In this document: in pieces, positions 44,751-54,224 of the stretch
Layout of the letters: each line of letters starts with the position of its first letter
How positions within the stretch are numbered: the first letter of the stretch is position 1
DNA from: Shewanella marina JCM 15074
Lineage (GTDB): Bacteria; Pseudomonadota; Gammaproteobacteria; Enterobacterales; Shewanellaceae
DNA: 64,000 bases
Direction: 5' to 3'
Assembly (NCBI RefSeq): GCF_000614975.1
Contig: NZ_BALM01000007.1
Span: 1-64,000, forward strand
The notes under the pieces: model-generated
What the model was told of the DNA's origin: nothing
Database searches by the model: none
What the model saw: only the letters and a program-made list of their open reading frames with translations
Made by a program: the position numbers and the translations under genes

Positions 44751-46447
44751 ATGGCTTGCTCCTGCGCTTGAGGCAATAGTGGAAATAGCCACTCATCGGC
44801 ATGGATATCGTTAAATAATGGTGCGCCCTGAAATAAGGTGACGCGTACCCAGCGATCTGAACGGGGATCAAATTTAGTCGCGCCAAAGATAGCAAGTTTA
44901 CAACGCAACAAATTGATTGGTAACGCTTCTTTAGCCAAAATATTCATCTGAATATCTCCCATATCACAATGACCTAATGTCCACGTCCTACGTGCAATAG
45001 CCGCATATTTTGGATATTGAAGTAAAAACTCGGCTAATGTTTGTTGCTGTGGTTGTTGGATTAATTCATGGTAAAAACGATTAACTTGTCTGCCGATATC
45101 AAGTGCAAGTTCTTTATCTTCTCCCACATCAGTGCCACGAATGCCTAACCGCGGTTCCTCTTTATCTTGTGAACGATACCAAAACCAGTATTGATTATTG
45201 GTTTGGTTGAAATCAATCTCAATGGCCCAACGGTATTGTCGTTTTAACATATCGAGCATGGTGCTGATATTAATGCCTTTTGGCATAAATAAAGCTTCAT
45301 CGGCATTCATCGCTTGCTCGAAGTTATCCACGTAGTCTGGGTAACATTCCAATAAGCATGCAATAAAAGCCTCTTGTGCTTCAAAACTAAAAGCCTCATT
45401 TTGTTGTAAAAGTTGGCTATATCTTTGTTGCTGCTGACAAGCTTTGCTGGCTAACAACTGAATTTGTGCTAATTCTTTCACTGCTATTTGGTTTAATTTT
45501 TGCTGCTGTTCATCGATGGTGATGACTTGTTGTAAGTGGATTTGAGCTCGGCGCAACAATTGTTGTAATTGCTGATTTTTATCAGCACTGATGAGTTGTT
45601 GACTGACAAGAGATATCGCATTTTCTCGCTGACTTAGCCAGTTATCAATCACTTTGGGGTGCTTGATTAAATAAGGTGTCATGCCGAGCCCAGTGGCATT
45701 ACCAACACCCAAGTAGCGTTGTAATTGTGGACATAATTCAATCGCAGTATCACCGCCACGTTGTTTAGCAAGATCATGGACCCAATCAAGGCTGAATTGC
45801 CGCAAAATATAAACGGCGCACATTTGCGCGCTAAATGATAAATTAAAATCAGGATTAGTTTGTAAAATTTCAAAATCAGCAATACCAAATTTACCATTGC
45901 CATATACCGCCGTGGTACGCAGGATATAACCGACTTGCGCTAAAATTTGTCCATCCGGCTGCTTACCTTGAGATAAGGTTTCTACAATATGTTCAAATAC
46001 GCGTACGCTCTTGTTAGCTCTGGCAAGCACGATAACATTGGTTGAGTTACGGCCAGCCTCTTGCAGTGGTACATTATTTTTTAATTGTTCAAATAGGCGT
46101 TGGTTTACTTCTCCTATTACGAGTGCAAAGGTGATATCCCATTTTTCAGCAATCACTCGATCATTACGGTCAGCATCATCGATTTGATCTGAAAACACCA
46201 CCAGATGATATTCTTGATTGGGAGTAGTGAGTTTATAGATAGCAAAGCCAAATCCTTGGGTTGAGATCTGCCATTGGTTGAGTTGTAATTGCCATGCTTG
46301 CTTTGCCATACGTCTGACTAAACTGCGCACAAAACTTAATCGAGTTTGGTGCATTGCCCCTAATCGTAACGGATTCATTACGAGGTCACGACTGCGCATC
46401 TGGTTGTGGTTTTGATGGTCATTGGCATTTATTTTATTATTTACCAT
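44747..46447 (-). CDS. Conserved protein of about 566 residues, unknown, paired with DUF3726
   Basis: The start ATG 46447 has AAGGTG upstream; GTG 46456 is an alternative. No known domain is recognised. Strongly patterned segments suggest a real enzyme or regulator: RDLVMNPLRLGAMHQTRLSF (near 20), AEKWDITFALVIGEVN (about 100), QEAGRNSTNVIVLARANKS (about 130-150) and GYILRTTAVYGNGKFGIADFE (about 175-195). A Gln-rich helical stretch lies around 280-360. No membrane segment or signal peptide. It is translationally coupled to DUF3726 and lies downstream of the BCCT gene. Confidence 0.7.
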   Translation of the reverse strand: MVNNKINANDHQNHNQMRSRDLVMNPLRLGAMHQTRLSFVRSLVRRMAKQAWQLQLNQWQISTQGFGFAIYKLTTPNQEYHLVVFSDQIDDADRNDRVIAEKWDITFALVIGEVNQRLFEQLKNNVPLQEAGRNSTNVIVLARANKSVRVFEHIVETLSQGKQPDGQILAQVGYILRTTAVYGNGKFGIADFEILQTNPDFNLSFSAQMCAVYILRQFSLDWVHDLAKQRGGDTAIELCPQLQRYLGVGNATGLGMTPYLIKHPKVIDNWLSQRENAISLVSQQLISADKNQQLQQLLRRAQIHLQQVITIDEQQQKLNQIAVKELAQIQLLASKACQQQQRYSQLLQQNEAFSFEAQEAFIACLLECYPDYVDNFEQAMNADEALFMPKGINISTMLDMLKRQYRWAIEIDFNQTNNQYWFWYRSQDKEEPRLGIRGTDVGEDKELALDIGRQVNRFYHELIQQPQQQTLAEFLLQYPKYAAIARRTWTLGHCDMGDIQMNILAKEALPINLLRCKLAIFGATKFDPRSDRWVRVTLFQGAPLFNDIHADEWLFPLLPQAQEQAI

Positions 46448-46501
46448 CGGCGTCACCTTGCTTCTTGATGAGCGAATTGCTCGCTCATGCTAGTCCATTT
46501 T

Positions 46502-46532
46502 AATGCAGCTAATCTTTGAAATTAGCTGCATT
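46502..46532 (-). terminator. Hairpin between the BCCT gene and the next gene
   Basis: A 12-bp stem aatgcagctaat/attagctgcatt with a seven-base loop. T run on the minus strand is weak, so it may only partly stop transcription. Confidence 0.55.
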
Positions 46533-46543
46533 GCCTCAATCAA

Positions 46544-48099
46544 TTATAGGCCTTGAGCTTTTGCCATTTGTAATGCAATGCGTGGTGCACTCCATAACGA
46601 TGGTAATAAAATCAAGGAAACAGGTACGGCAGTTATCACAATAAAGGATTGCAGTGCTGATACACCACCAGAACCTAGAGAGATTAAGATGATTGCGGTT
46701 GCACCCATCATAATGCCCCAAAATACACGAATAACGGCATTTGGTTCTGTTTTACCACTGACTACAACGCTAATGGTGTAGGTCATCGAGTCACCGGTAG
46801 TGACAATAAAGATCGTAGTCAAAATCAGGAATAGAATAGACATTACCATTGGCATTGGTAATTGGTTGGTTACCGCAAGCAGTGCGCCGGGTAAGTTAAA
46901 ACCTTCGAATGCTTTGCTGATTGAGCCGGGTTCTGCAATTTCGAAAGCAAGACCTGAGCCGCCAACAACAGTAAACCAAAAACAGGTAATCAGTGGTGCA
47001 ATTAAACAAATTGAAAAGACGATTTTACGAATAGTATAGCCTCTTGAGATTTTTGAGATAAAGATCGCCATCATTGGACCGTAACCAATAAACCAACCCC
47101 AAAAGAATACTGTCCACCAACTTAACCACCCTTCATCACCACGATAAGTCGCCATTGGGATAAAGTTATCAATCATGGTACCAACGCCTTGCAAATAGCT
47201 ATTTACGATGAAGTTAGTTGGACCAAAAATTAAAATATAAGTAATCAAGCCAACCGCTAAAATCACGTTATAACGGCTTAATATTTGAATACCGCGATTA
47301 ACGCCACTTAGTGCGGAAATGGTGTAGATGACAATGGCTAGAATCACAATAATAAGCTGAGTGGTAAACCCATCTGGAATATCAAATAAGGCGTTTAAAG
47401 CAAAACTCAGTTGTAATCCTAAAAAGCCAATTGGGCCGATGGTACCTGCGGCTACGGCAATAATACATAGGGCATCAATCAGTGCGCCGGGAAATCCAGT
47501 CAGCACGCGTTTACCGAATACAGGGTAGAGTAGGGTACGAGGCTGAAGTGGTAAGCCTTTATCATAATGCAGATGCATTAATACAATCGAAGTTAAGCCA
47601 CCTAAAATTGCCCATGCTAAAAATCCCCAATGCATAAAGGATTGCGACAAAGCATTAAATGCTGCTTGCATAGGATCATCTTGGGCACCGTAAAGTGGTG
47701 GAGGGGTGACAAAGTGAGCGATGGGTTCAGCTGCAGCCCAAAAAACGCCCCCCCTGCAAGTAAAGTACAGAGGATAATAGCCATCCATTTAAAACCGTCA
47801 ATTTCTGGCTTATCAATATTACCTAAACGGACATTACCTGTTTTAGCGGATGCGAGTGCAATGGCGATAAAAAAGGTTGCGAGCATCAATACTTGCCAGA
47901 AAGGACCAAAGTAGTTAACGGACCAAGCGAAGCCGGCATTGACGAGCGTTGCGAGTAGGTCTTTATCTATTAATGCTAGCGCGACAAACAGAGAAATAAA
48001 ACCACCGCTCATCCATAGCGCTGGATTATCGATACCCAGTTTTTTGACCATAGACGTTGGCTGCTGCGACGTTACAGTACTATTTGTTATATTTGACAT
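46544..48099 (-). CDS. BCCT-family betaine/carnitine/choline transporter, frameshifted by one missing base
   Basis: Joined length is about 518 residues with about 12 hydrophobic helices. BCCT carriers move quaternary ammonium compounds into the cell. Family features are FWAAAEPIAHF (about 123-133) and a WWTVFFWGWFIGYGPMMAIFISKISRG segment (here positions about 330-357, with the Trp-rich substrate box). The N-terminal frame runs off course at a run of seven G (47748-47754 on the plus strand as C). Eight would restore LLAGGGVFWAAAEP. It is in the middle of a catabolic operon, so it likely imports the substrate. Confidence 0.88.
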
Positions 48100-48216
48100 G
48101 GGGTGTCTCCAAGCAATAGTTGCTTTTTTGCACCATACCTGAATCTTTATTGTTTTATTAGATTCTAAGTAACAACAGGCCTTATTAGTGATTGTTATTG
48201 ATGATAATTCATCAGG

Positions 48217-49206
48217 TTATTGTTGTTTTATTAAACTAGTTTCGAGAAAGTTTAGCCAGTTTTTGCCGATAATTTGTTGAGTTTCCGCTTGGCTAAAGCC
48301 ATATTCCAGCAAACCGTGGTAGATATTGCGCATGCCATTTTGCGGGGCAAACCAAGGCAATGCATCTGGCCAACCTGAATTAGATGATGAGCCTTCACCA
48401 TAATCCATTGCTTTTGACCAACGGCCATTACGCATCCACTCTAGTACAGATTGTGGCTGATTAAGACACAAATCACTGCCAATAGCTAAGTGATTAACAC
48501 CAATTAAATCAGCAGTCTTAGCTACCATCTCACAAAAATCAGTTAATTTACACTGACTGCCATTAGGTAAATGAAATGGATATAAACTAAAACCGATTAA
48601 TCCACCTGATTGTGCCAGTGCTTGTAGTACCTCTGTTGATTTGTTCCTAAGCGCATCATGGGCAAACGTGGGGTTTGCGTGGCTGATACAGATAGGCCTG
48701 CTTGAATACTCTATCGCTTCTAAGGTTGAACGTTCAGCACTGTGTGACATATCGATCACCATGCCGACGCGATTCATCTCTTGAATCACCTGTTTGCCAA
48801 AGCGTGTTATGCCATTATCACACTGCTCATAACAACCTGTAGCAAGTAAACTTTGGTTGTTATAGGTTAATTGCATAATCAGTAAACCCTGATTACGCAT
48901 GACTTCAATAAGATCAATTTCATCATCAATGGGCGAGCAATTTTGTGCCCCAAAAAACACACCAACTTTTCCGTTTGCTTTTGCTGCTCTAATGTCTTGC
49001 GCGTTATAAACCGGCACGATCAAATCGGCATTTTGTTCAAATAGTCGGTTCCATTGGCCAAACCGGGTTAAGGTTTGGCGAGCATCTTCATGGTATACCA
49101 AAGTGACATGGATCGCGCTGATGCCACTTTGTTGCAAGATCATGAAATAGTCTCTATCCCAGCGGCAATATTGCAGACCATCGATAATAATTTGATCTTG
49201 ATACAT
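48217..49206 (-). CDS. M19 (renal dipeptidase-like) protein, atypical metal site
   Basis: 329 residues. The second half has M19 marks: IDMSHSAERS, ICISHANPTFAHDALRNKS and AIGSDL. The N-terminal HxD metal motif is replaced by IIDGLQYCRWDRDYF, as in the Pseudomonas PA5396-type subfamily that lies in choline and betaine catabolic loci. Dipeptidase activity is therefore doubtful; a related amidohydrolase role on a small amine is possible. It lies between the ALDH gene (9 bases) and the BCCT gene. Confidence 0.8.
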   Translation of the reverse strand: MYQDQIIIDGLQYCRWDRDYFMILQQSGISAIHVTLVYHEDARQTLTRFGQWNRLFEQNADLIVPVYNAQDIRAAKANGKVGVFFGAQNCSPIDDEIDLIEVMRNQGLLIMQLTYNNQSLLATGCYEQCDNGITRFGKQVIQEMNRVGMVIDMSHSAERSTLEAIEYSSRPICISHANPTFAHDALRNKSTEVLQALAQSGGLIGFSLYPFHLPNGSQCKLTDFCEMVAKTADLIGVNHLAIGSDLCLNQPQSVLEWMRNGRWSKAMDYGEGSSSNSGWPDALPWFAPQNGMRNIYHGLLEYGFSQAETQQIIGKNWLNFLETSLIKQQ

Positions 49207-49215
49207 ACAGCCCCC

Positions 49216-50664
49216 TTAATATGGACGTTGGTAAGCTGTTTTGATAATGGTATAAAACTCTTTAGCGTATTGTCCTTGTTCTCTCGGACCAAAACTTGAC
49301 TGTTTACGACCACCAAATGGCACATGGTAATCGGTACCTGCGGTTGGAAGGTTGACCATTACACAACCCGTTTGAGCTTGCTGTTTAAACAGAGCACTGG
49401 TGCGCAAACTTTGAGTGATAATGCCGCCGGTTAAGCCAAAGCGCGTATCGTTAACTGTGGCAATTGCTTGCTCTAAATCGTTAACTCGAATAATGCTCGC
49501 CATCGGCGCAAACACTTCTTCTTGGTTCACTTGCCAATCGTTTTTGGTATTGAGCAGCAAGGTTGGGGTCATGTAATACCCTTCATGCGCCAAGCTTAAT
49601 CGTTCGCCACCAAAGCCGACTTCAGCGCCATCATTTTTTGCGCTTTGCAACCAATCAAAATTGGCATCCAGTTGGGTTTGGTCAACAACAGGTCCCATAA
49701 AAATCCCTTCATCTAGGGCATGGCCTACCTTAAGTTGTGACATCCGCTTAATTAACGCTTCAACATAGGCATCGTGAATGCTGTCCATCACCACAAGGCG
49801 GGATGACGCAGTACATTTTTGTCCTGCACCAGAAAATGAGCCCATAATCGTCGCTTCAACGGCAATATCTAAATCGGCATCATCGGCAATCACTAAGGCA
49901 TTTTTACTGCCCATCTCTAACTGACAACGTACAAAGTTGGCGGCGGTGGCGCTGGCAACCGTCCGGCCTGTTTCAACAGAACCGGTAAAGCTGACGGCAT
50001 CAATATCTGCGGAGTTAATCAAGCTGTTGCCAACTTGGCTACCGCTGCCAAGTAATAGGTTAAATGTACCAGCAGGTAGTCCTTGGCGGTGAATGATTTC
50101 AGTGAGCGCAACAGCACTTGCAGGTGTGAGGTTAGCCGGCTTCCAAATCACACTATTACCAAAAGCCAGTGCTGGTGCAATTTTCCAAGCGGCGGTTGCT
50201 GTTGGGAAGTTCCAAGGTGAAATAATTGCAACCACACCTACGGCTTCGCGGGTCACTTCAACAGAAACGCCAGGGCGTACTGATTGGGCTAGATCGCCTA
50301 TTTGCCTTAATACTTCAGCAGCATAATATTGAAAGAATTGGCCTGCGCGGTAAATCTCACCACGACCTTCCATAAAAGGCTTACCTTCTTCTTGCGATAA
50401 GAGCTTGCCGAGTTCGTCACAGCGAGCGATTAACTCATCACCAATGGCTTGTAATATTTTTTGTTTGTGTTCCAACGGGGTATTTTGCCAAACAGGTTGG
50501 GCTGCCCTAGCTGCATCAATTGCGGTTTGTACTTGCGCGGCATTAGCCTGAGCAAAATCACCTAATGAGTGAGAAATATCTGAAGGATTAATATTGGCTT
50601 TTGTATCAACACCAAGTTGCCATTCGCCATTAATATAGAGTGATTTTTCTGTTGCTAAGCTCAT
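49216..50664 (-). CDS. NAD(P)-dependent aldehyde dehydrogenase, KGSADH-like
   Basis: 482 residues. The catalytic Cys is in GAGQKCTASSRL (about 280) and the Glu in LEMGSKN (about 250); the cofactor motif is FTGSVETGRTV. The pattern resembles alpha-ketoglutarate semialdehyde dehydrogenases (YcbD type). It could oxidise a semialdehyde made from the betaine-like substrate of the operon. Substrate is an inference; other aldehydes are possible. Confidence 0.85.
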   Translation of the reverse strand: MSLATEKSLYINGEWQLGVDTKANINPSDISHSLGDFAQANAAQVQTAIDAARAAQPVWQNTPLEHKQKILQAIGDELIARCDELGKLLSQEEGKPFMEGRGEIYRAGQFFQYYAAEVLRQIGDLAQSVRPGVSVEVTREAVGVVAIISPWNFPTATAAWKIAPALAFGNSVIWKPANLTPASAVALTEIIHRQGLPAGTFNLLLGSGSQVGNSLINSADIDAVSFTGSVETGRTVASATAANFVRCQLEMGSKNALVIADDADLDIAVEATIMGSFSGAGQKCTASSRLVVMDSIHDAYVEALIKRMSQLKVGHALDEGIFMGPVVDQTQLDANFDWLQSAKNDGAEVGFGGERLSLAHEGYYMTPTLLLNTKNDWQVNQEEVFAPMASIIRVNDLEQAIATVNDTRFGLTGGIITQSLRTSALFKQQAQTGCVMVNLPTAGTDYHVPFGGRKQSSFGPREQGQYAKEFYTIIKTAYQRPY

Positions 50665-50701
50665 ATGATTTCCTCATTTATTCTGTATTGATGGACGAAA
50701 T

Positions 50702-51096
50702 TTAGTCATTTGGGATTGCAGCATAGACCACAAGCTCAACCAACATATCTTCACGGGCAAGGCCCGCCACAACCATTGCCGCACGATTAGGGTACGGTGC
50801 CTTAAAATAGTGCTGATAGACTTGATTAAATTCAGCAAGATAGCCTCTATCTGTGACATAAATAAGCACTTGTAAAACCGCGCTTGCATCAACACCCGCA
50901 GCATCAAGGTATGCATTAAGTTATCTAACGTTTGTGTTGACTGAGCCACAATGCCGCCATCGACGACAACGCCGTTTTGATCGATAGGGATCTGGGCTGT
51001 ATACAAGGTTCCATTATTGATAACAGCCCACTCTAATGGTGCTTTGGAGGCAAATAGTTCTGTTTGCACTGCTGTTTTTGTTGGTGTAGTTAGCAT
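50702..51096 (-). CDS. RidA-family protein, frameshifted by one missing base
   Basis: Joined length 131 residues. RidA proteins hydrolyse reactive enamines and imines. The first frame carries APLEWAVINNGTLYTAQIPI and leaves the family pattern after TQTLDNL. Adding one base near 50920 gives LNAYLDAAGVDASAVLQVLI, PNRAAMVVAGLAREDMLVEL and the stop at 50702. The active-site Arg is in the PNRAA segment. First gene of the operon, divergent from the LysR gene. Confidence 0.82.
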
Positions 51097-51123
51097 GTTC
51101 GACCTTGGCTCTTTTTAATATGC

Positions 51124-51214
51124 TTAGTTATTAGTTTATAACTTGAATTATGCGTAACTAAACGTGTTCAATCTAACGCTTTATTTTTTACAATTGATAA
51201 GTTTTTTTTATCAA
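51124..51214. promoter_or_regulatory. Candidate operators between ridA and the LysR gene
   Basis: Two inverted repeats stand in the 163-base gap: ttagtta (51124-51130) with taactaa (51155-51161), and ttgataa (51194-51200) with ttatcaa (51208-51214). LysR proteins often bind such paired sites at divergent promoters. Confidence 0.45.
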
Positions 51215-51259
51215 ATTTAAGTAGAGTGGTAAATATAATGTAGAAAATAAAGGTGAGTA

Positions 51260-52147
51260 ATGATGGATATTAAATTACAACAACTTAGATATTTTTCATT
51301 GGTTGCAGAAAAAGGCGGTTTTAGAGCAGCCTCTGATACCGCTAACCGTTCACAAGCCGCACTTTCTACCGCGGTCAAAGAGTTAGAAAAAATCTTAGGG
51401 CAAGCGCTATTCGAAAGTGGTCATAAAGCTAAGTTAACCCCTTATGGTGAGGTTTGCTTACCTATGGTAAATCAGTTCTTGAGTTTATATCAGGCGTTGG
51501 ATACCGATTTACGTGCTGCCGCTAAAGGCCAACTGGGGCAACTCAAGATCGCCTCTGTGCCATCGGTTGCCGCTAAATTGATGCCGCAATTGTTGGTGCG
51601 TTTTAGTGAACAATATCCACAAGTACAGGTGTCTCTGGTGGATGATAATGCCCTTGGCGTTGAAAAGCGCTTACTAGCAGGAGAGGTGGATTTAGCATTA
51701 GGTAACTGCTCACATAGAGATGAGCAACATATTCAATTTATCCCTTTATTTAGTGATCCCATCGGTCTCGTTTGTCAGCGGCAGCATCCATTAGCCATTA
51801 AAACAGAAGGTGTACATTGGCAGCAGATTAGTCGGCATAATTTTATTAGTAATGGCACCAGTCGGTTACTCGCCGCTACGCCAGCGGCTATGTTAACTGA
51901 ACAGGCTAAATATCGGGTTGAAAATATTACCTCATTGGTCTCAATGTTAGAGCTTAATCTTGGCGTAACTACATTACCCAAATTGGCATTTCCAACGGAC
52001 AATAGTCAATTGCAATGGGTTCCTTTATTAACGCCTGCGATTGAGCGACAAATAGGTATTTTTAGTTCGCTTGATCGTCATCTTTCTCCGCAGGCCAGTG
52101 CATTTTTGCAACTGTGCCTAGCGGAGTTTGGCAGCATTGATAATTAG
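51260..52147 (+). CDS. LysR-type transcriptional regulator of the catabolic island
   Basis: 295 residues. The N-terminal helix-turn-helix is LQQLRYFSLVAEKGGFRAAS and SQAALSTAVKELEKILG. The effector-binding domain starts near GQLKIASVPSVAAKLMP. AAAGGTGA precedes the start. It lies divergent from ridA and converges with the Nramp-like gene, sharing three bases at the stops. By position it should control the ridA-ALDH-M19-BCCT operon. Confidence 0.88.
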   Translation: MMDIKLQQLRYFSLVAEKGGFRAASDTANRSQAALSTAVKELEKILGQALFESGHKAKLTPYGEVCLPMVNQFLSLYQALDTDLRAAAKGQLGQLKIASVPSVAAKLMPQLLVRFSEQYPQVQVSLVDDNALGVEKRLLAGEVDLALGNCSHRDEQHIQFIPLFSDPIGLVCQRQHPLAIKTEGVHWQQISRHNFISNGTSRLLAATPAAMLTEQAKYRVENITSLVSMLELNLGVTTLPKLAFPTDNSQLQWVPLLTPAIERQIGIFSSLDRHLSPQASAFLQLCLAEFGSIDN

Positions 52148-53376
52148 CTAATAAAGCGACTTATAAAGCCAGAAATACTATTGACAGAACCAATCGCCAT
52201 TACTACTACAATGATGGCACCGATAAGGGTTAATGAGATTGGATGGCGATATTGACCAATAATGTCTACACGGCGACTGGCGTATAGAATCACACTCAAT
52301 ACTACAGGTAAAATAATACTGTTTACTAAGCCTGCTAGCATTAATAGCATAATTGGCATATTGATGCAGACAGTGCCTAATGTGGTGAGTAGGATAAAGC
52401 CAACGCACCAGTATTTTTCATTACGGGCAACGGTTGGGAATAAGGTTTTAATTAACGAGATGGCCATGTATGAGTTGCCAACTACCGAGGTGATTGAAGC
52501 AACAAATAATACGAGTCCAAAAATATGATAGCCCCATTGTCCAGCACCTTGGCGAAATGCGTCTGCGGCAGGATTAGCAGGATCTAACGTCACGCCTTGT
52601 ACAATAACGCCTAGTACCGCTAAAAACAGTAAAATTCGAATAATGACAGCGATACTAATGCCCATCCAAGCGGCTTGGCTAATGTTTTTAAGCTGCTTTT
52701 CACCTTGTAAACCAATATCAACTAAGCGTTGCGCGCCAGTATAATAACCCCCGACAGCACCACCGACAATGGTCAGCGTTGGTAGCAATAATGAGCTGAT
52801 ATCGGTAGGCATAAAGGCTGCGGCGACAGTTGGCGCTAACGGCGGCAATGAGGTCATCGCAACATAGGCAATCATGACTATCATCAGTAAGCCTAAGTAA
52901 CGCGCCATTTGATCCATTCTTTTAGAAGCATTGTGCGCTAAAAATAAGATACAGCCGATAACGCCTGTAAAGAGCGTTCCCCAAAGTGTATCTACTCCGG
53001 TAATGACTTGTAAGCCAAGCGCTGAACCACTGATATTACCGAAGTTGAAAGCGACTGCGCCTAGTGCCAGTAAAATACCTACAACGTAACCTAATCCGGG
53101 GGCCACTTTATTGGCAATATCTTGGATTCTAAGACCTGATACACCCACAATGCGCCATAAATTCATGACGATGCCAAAGGTGATAAAAATAGAAGCCAAT
53201 ACAGGAAAAGCCATATCTATTTTATAAAGATTGGTAAATACAGTTGTTTGCGTTAAAAAACCGGGGCCGACAGAAGTGGTTGCCATTAAGAAGGCGACAC
53301 TTAACATGGCTTTCTTATTGCTATCAGAGGTGGTAGCTAAATTGGATGGAGTTGCTTGTTCGTGGGTGCTAGACAT
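52144..53376 (-). CDS. Nramp-related transporter lacking the metal motifs
   Basis: 410 residues with about 11 helices and the Nramp/APC fold. The first helix reads TTSVGPGFLTQTTVFTN instead of the DPGN metal motif, and helix six reads GGAVGGYYTGAQRL instead of the MPH motif. It belongs to the Nramp-related group such as Bacillus YcsG, thought to carry non-metal substrates. Databases may mislabel it as a divalent-metal transporter. It may bring a carbon or nitrogen source for the neighbouring catabolic genes. Confidence 0.75.
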   Translation of the reverse strand: MSSTHEQATPSNLATTSDSNKKAMLSVAFLMATTSVGPGFLTQTTVFTNLYKIDMAFPVLASIFITFGIVMNLWRIVGVSGLRIQDIANKVAPGLGYVVGILLALGAVAFNFGNISGSALGLQVITGVDTLWGTLFTGVIGCILFLAHNASKRMDQMARYLGLLMIVMIAYVAMTSLPPLAPTVAAAFMPTDISSLLLPTLTIVGGAVGGYYTGAQRLVDIGLQGEKQLKNISQAAWMGISIAVIIRILLFLAVLGVIVQGVTLDPANPAADAFRQGAGQWGYHIFGLVLFVASITSVVGNSYMAISLIKTLFPTVARNEKYWCVGFILLTTLGTVCINMPIMLLMLAGLVNSIILPVVLSVILYASRRVDIIGQYRHPISLTLIGAIIVVVMAIGSVNSISGFISRFIS

Positions 53377-53595
53377 GTTTTTTCCAAAATAATTGTGCTT
53401 CTTCTTTTAGAAAAAAAGAAACACAACTGTTAGAAACAGTCGCGCTAAATTGATTTACAAATTTTATTGAAAAATCAGTGAGTAATCACTAATTTTTCAT
53501 CGCGGCGGACTATAGACCTATGGCGAGTCAGAGTCTATGATTTATTTATAATGGGGCTTAAATTGCGATCTTTGTTGTGTCTATTAAAATAGAAA

Positions 53596-53611
53596 TGTGA
53601 CACAAGTCACT
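53596..53611. promoter_or_regulatory. Possible CRP site
   Basis: TGTGA, CACAAG, TCACT: nine of ten consensus half-site bases. It overlaps the ynjF stop and is about 220 bases upstream of the Nramp-like gene on the minus strand. Confidence 0.4.
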
Positions 53612-54224
53612 CTTTGTGGGTATTTAATGTTTGATAGCCAGCCCAAATACGGTTAGCCGTGGTTATCCAACATAAGCCGCCAAATATCCATGCAATTGTC
53701 GCAAAATGTTGTGGCAATAAGCAAAATAGTACAAAACAGAAAATGGTTTCTGTACCTTCGGTAAGACCGCCAATGTAATACAGTGACTTATGGCGGTAGA
53801 TTGGGTTCTCTATATTGCGTTTACTGGCCATCACCGCGAAAGCTAAAAAACTGGTGCCTGTGCCAATAAATGAAAATATGAGAAAAGCGCCCGCTACTGC
53901 ATTAGCGGCAGGAGCGGCTAATACAAAGCCAAATGGGACTAATGAGTAAAATAGAAAATCAAGGCTAATATCTAAAAATCCACCCGCATCAGTGATACCT
54001 TGTTGCCGTGCCACTGCGCCATCAATGCCATCGAATAATCGATTTAACCCAATCAAAAGTAAAGCCAGTCCATAGTACTCAAATGCCAATGCTGGCAAAG
54101 CCAATAAACCAATAGCAAAACCCATTACGGTCACTTGATTAGCACTCATGCCACAACGTATAGCGATTGTCGCTAAGCTGGTTAAAGGGTGTTTAATGAT
54201 TTGAATGGTATAGCGGTCTAACAT
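53607..54224 (-). CDS. ynjF: CDP-alcohol phosphatidyltransferase, YnjF-like
   Basis: 205 residues with about six membrane helices. The active-site motif DGIDGAVARQQGITDAGGFLD fits DG-x2-AR with the trailing GxxxD. The lipid or polyol acceptor is unknown in the family. Its start overlaps the ynjD stop by seven bases. The gene order ynjB-C-D-(E)-F is the E. coli order. Confidence 0.85.
   Translation of the reverse strand: MLDRYTIQIIKHPLTSLATIAIRCGMSANQVTVMGFAIGLLALPALAFEYYGLALLLIGLNRLFDGIDGAVARQQGITDAGGFLDISLDFLFYSLVPFGFVLAAPAANAVAGAFLIFSFIGTGTSFLAFAVMASKRNIENPIYRHKSLYYIGGLTEGTETIFCFVLFCLLPQHFATIAWIFGGLCWITTANRIWAGYQTLNTHKE

Noticed and set aside
52144..53376. Manganese/iron transporter MntH
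   Set aside because: Both metal-binding motifs of Nramp proteins are missing.
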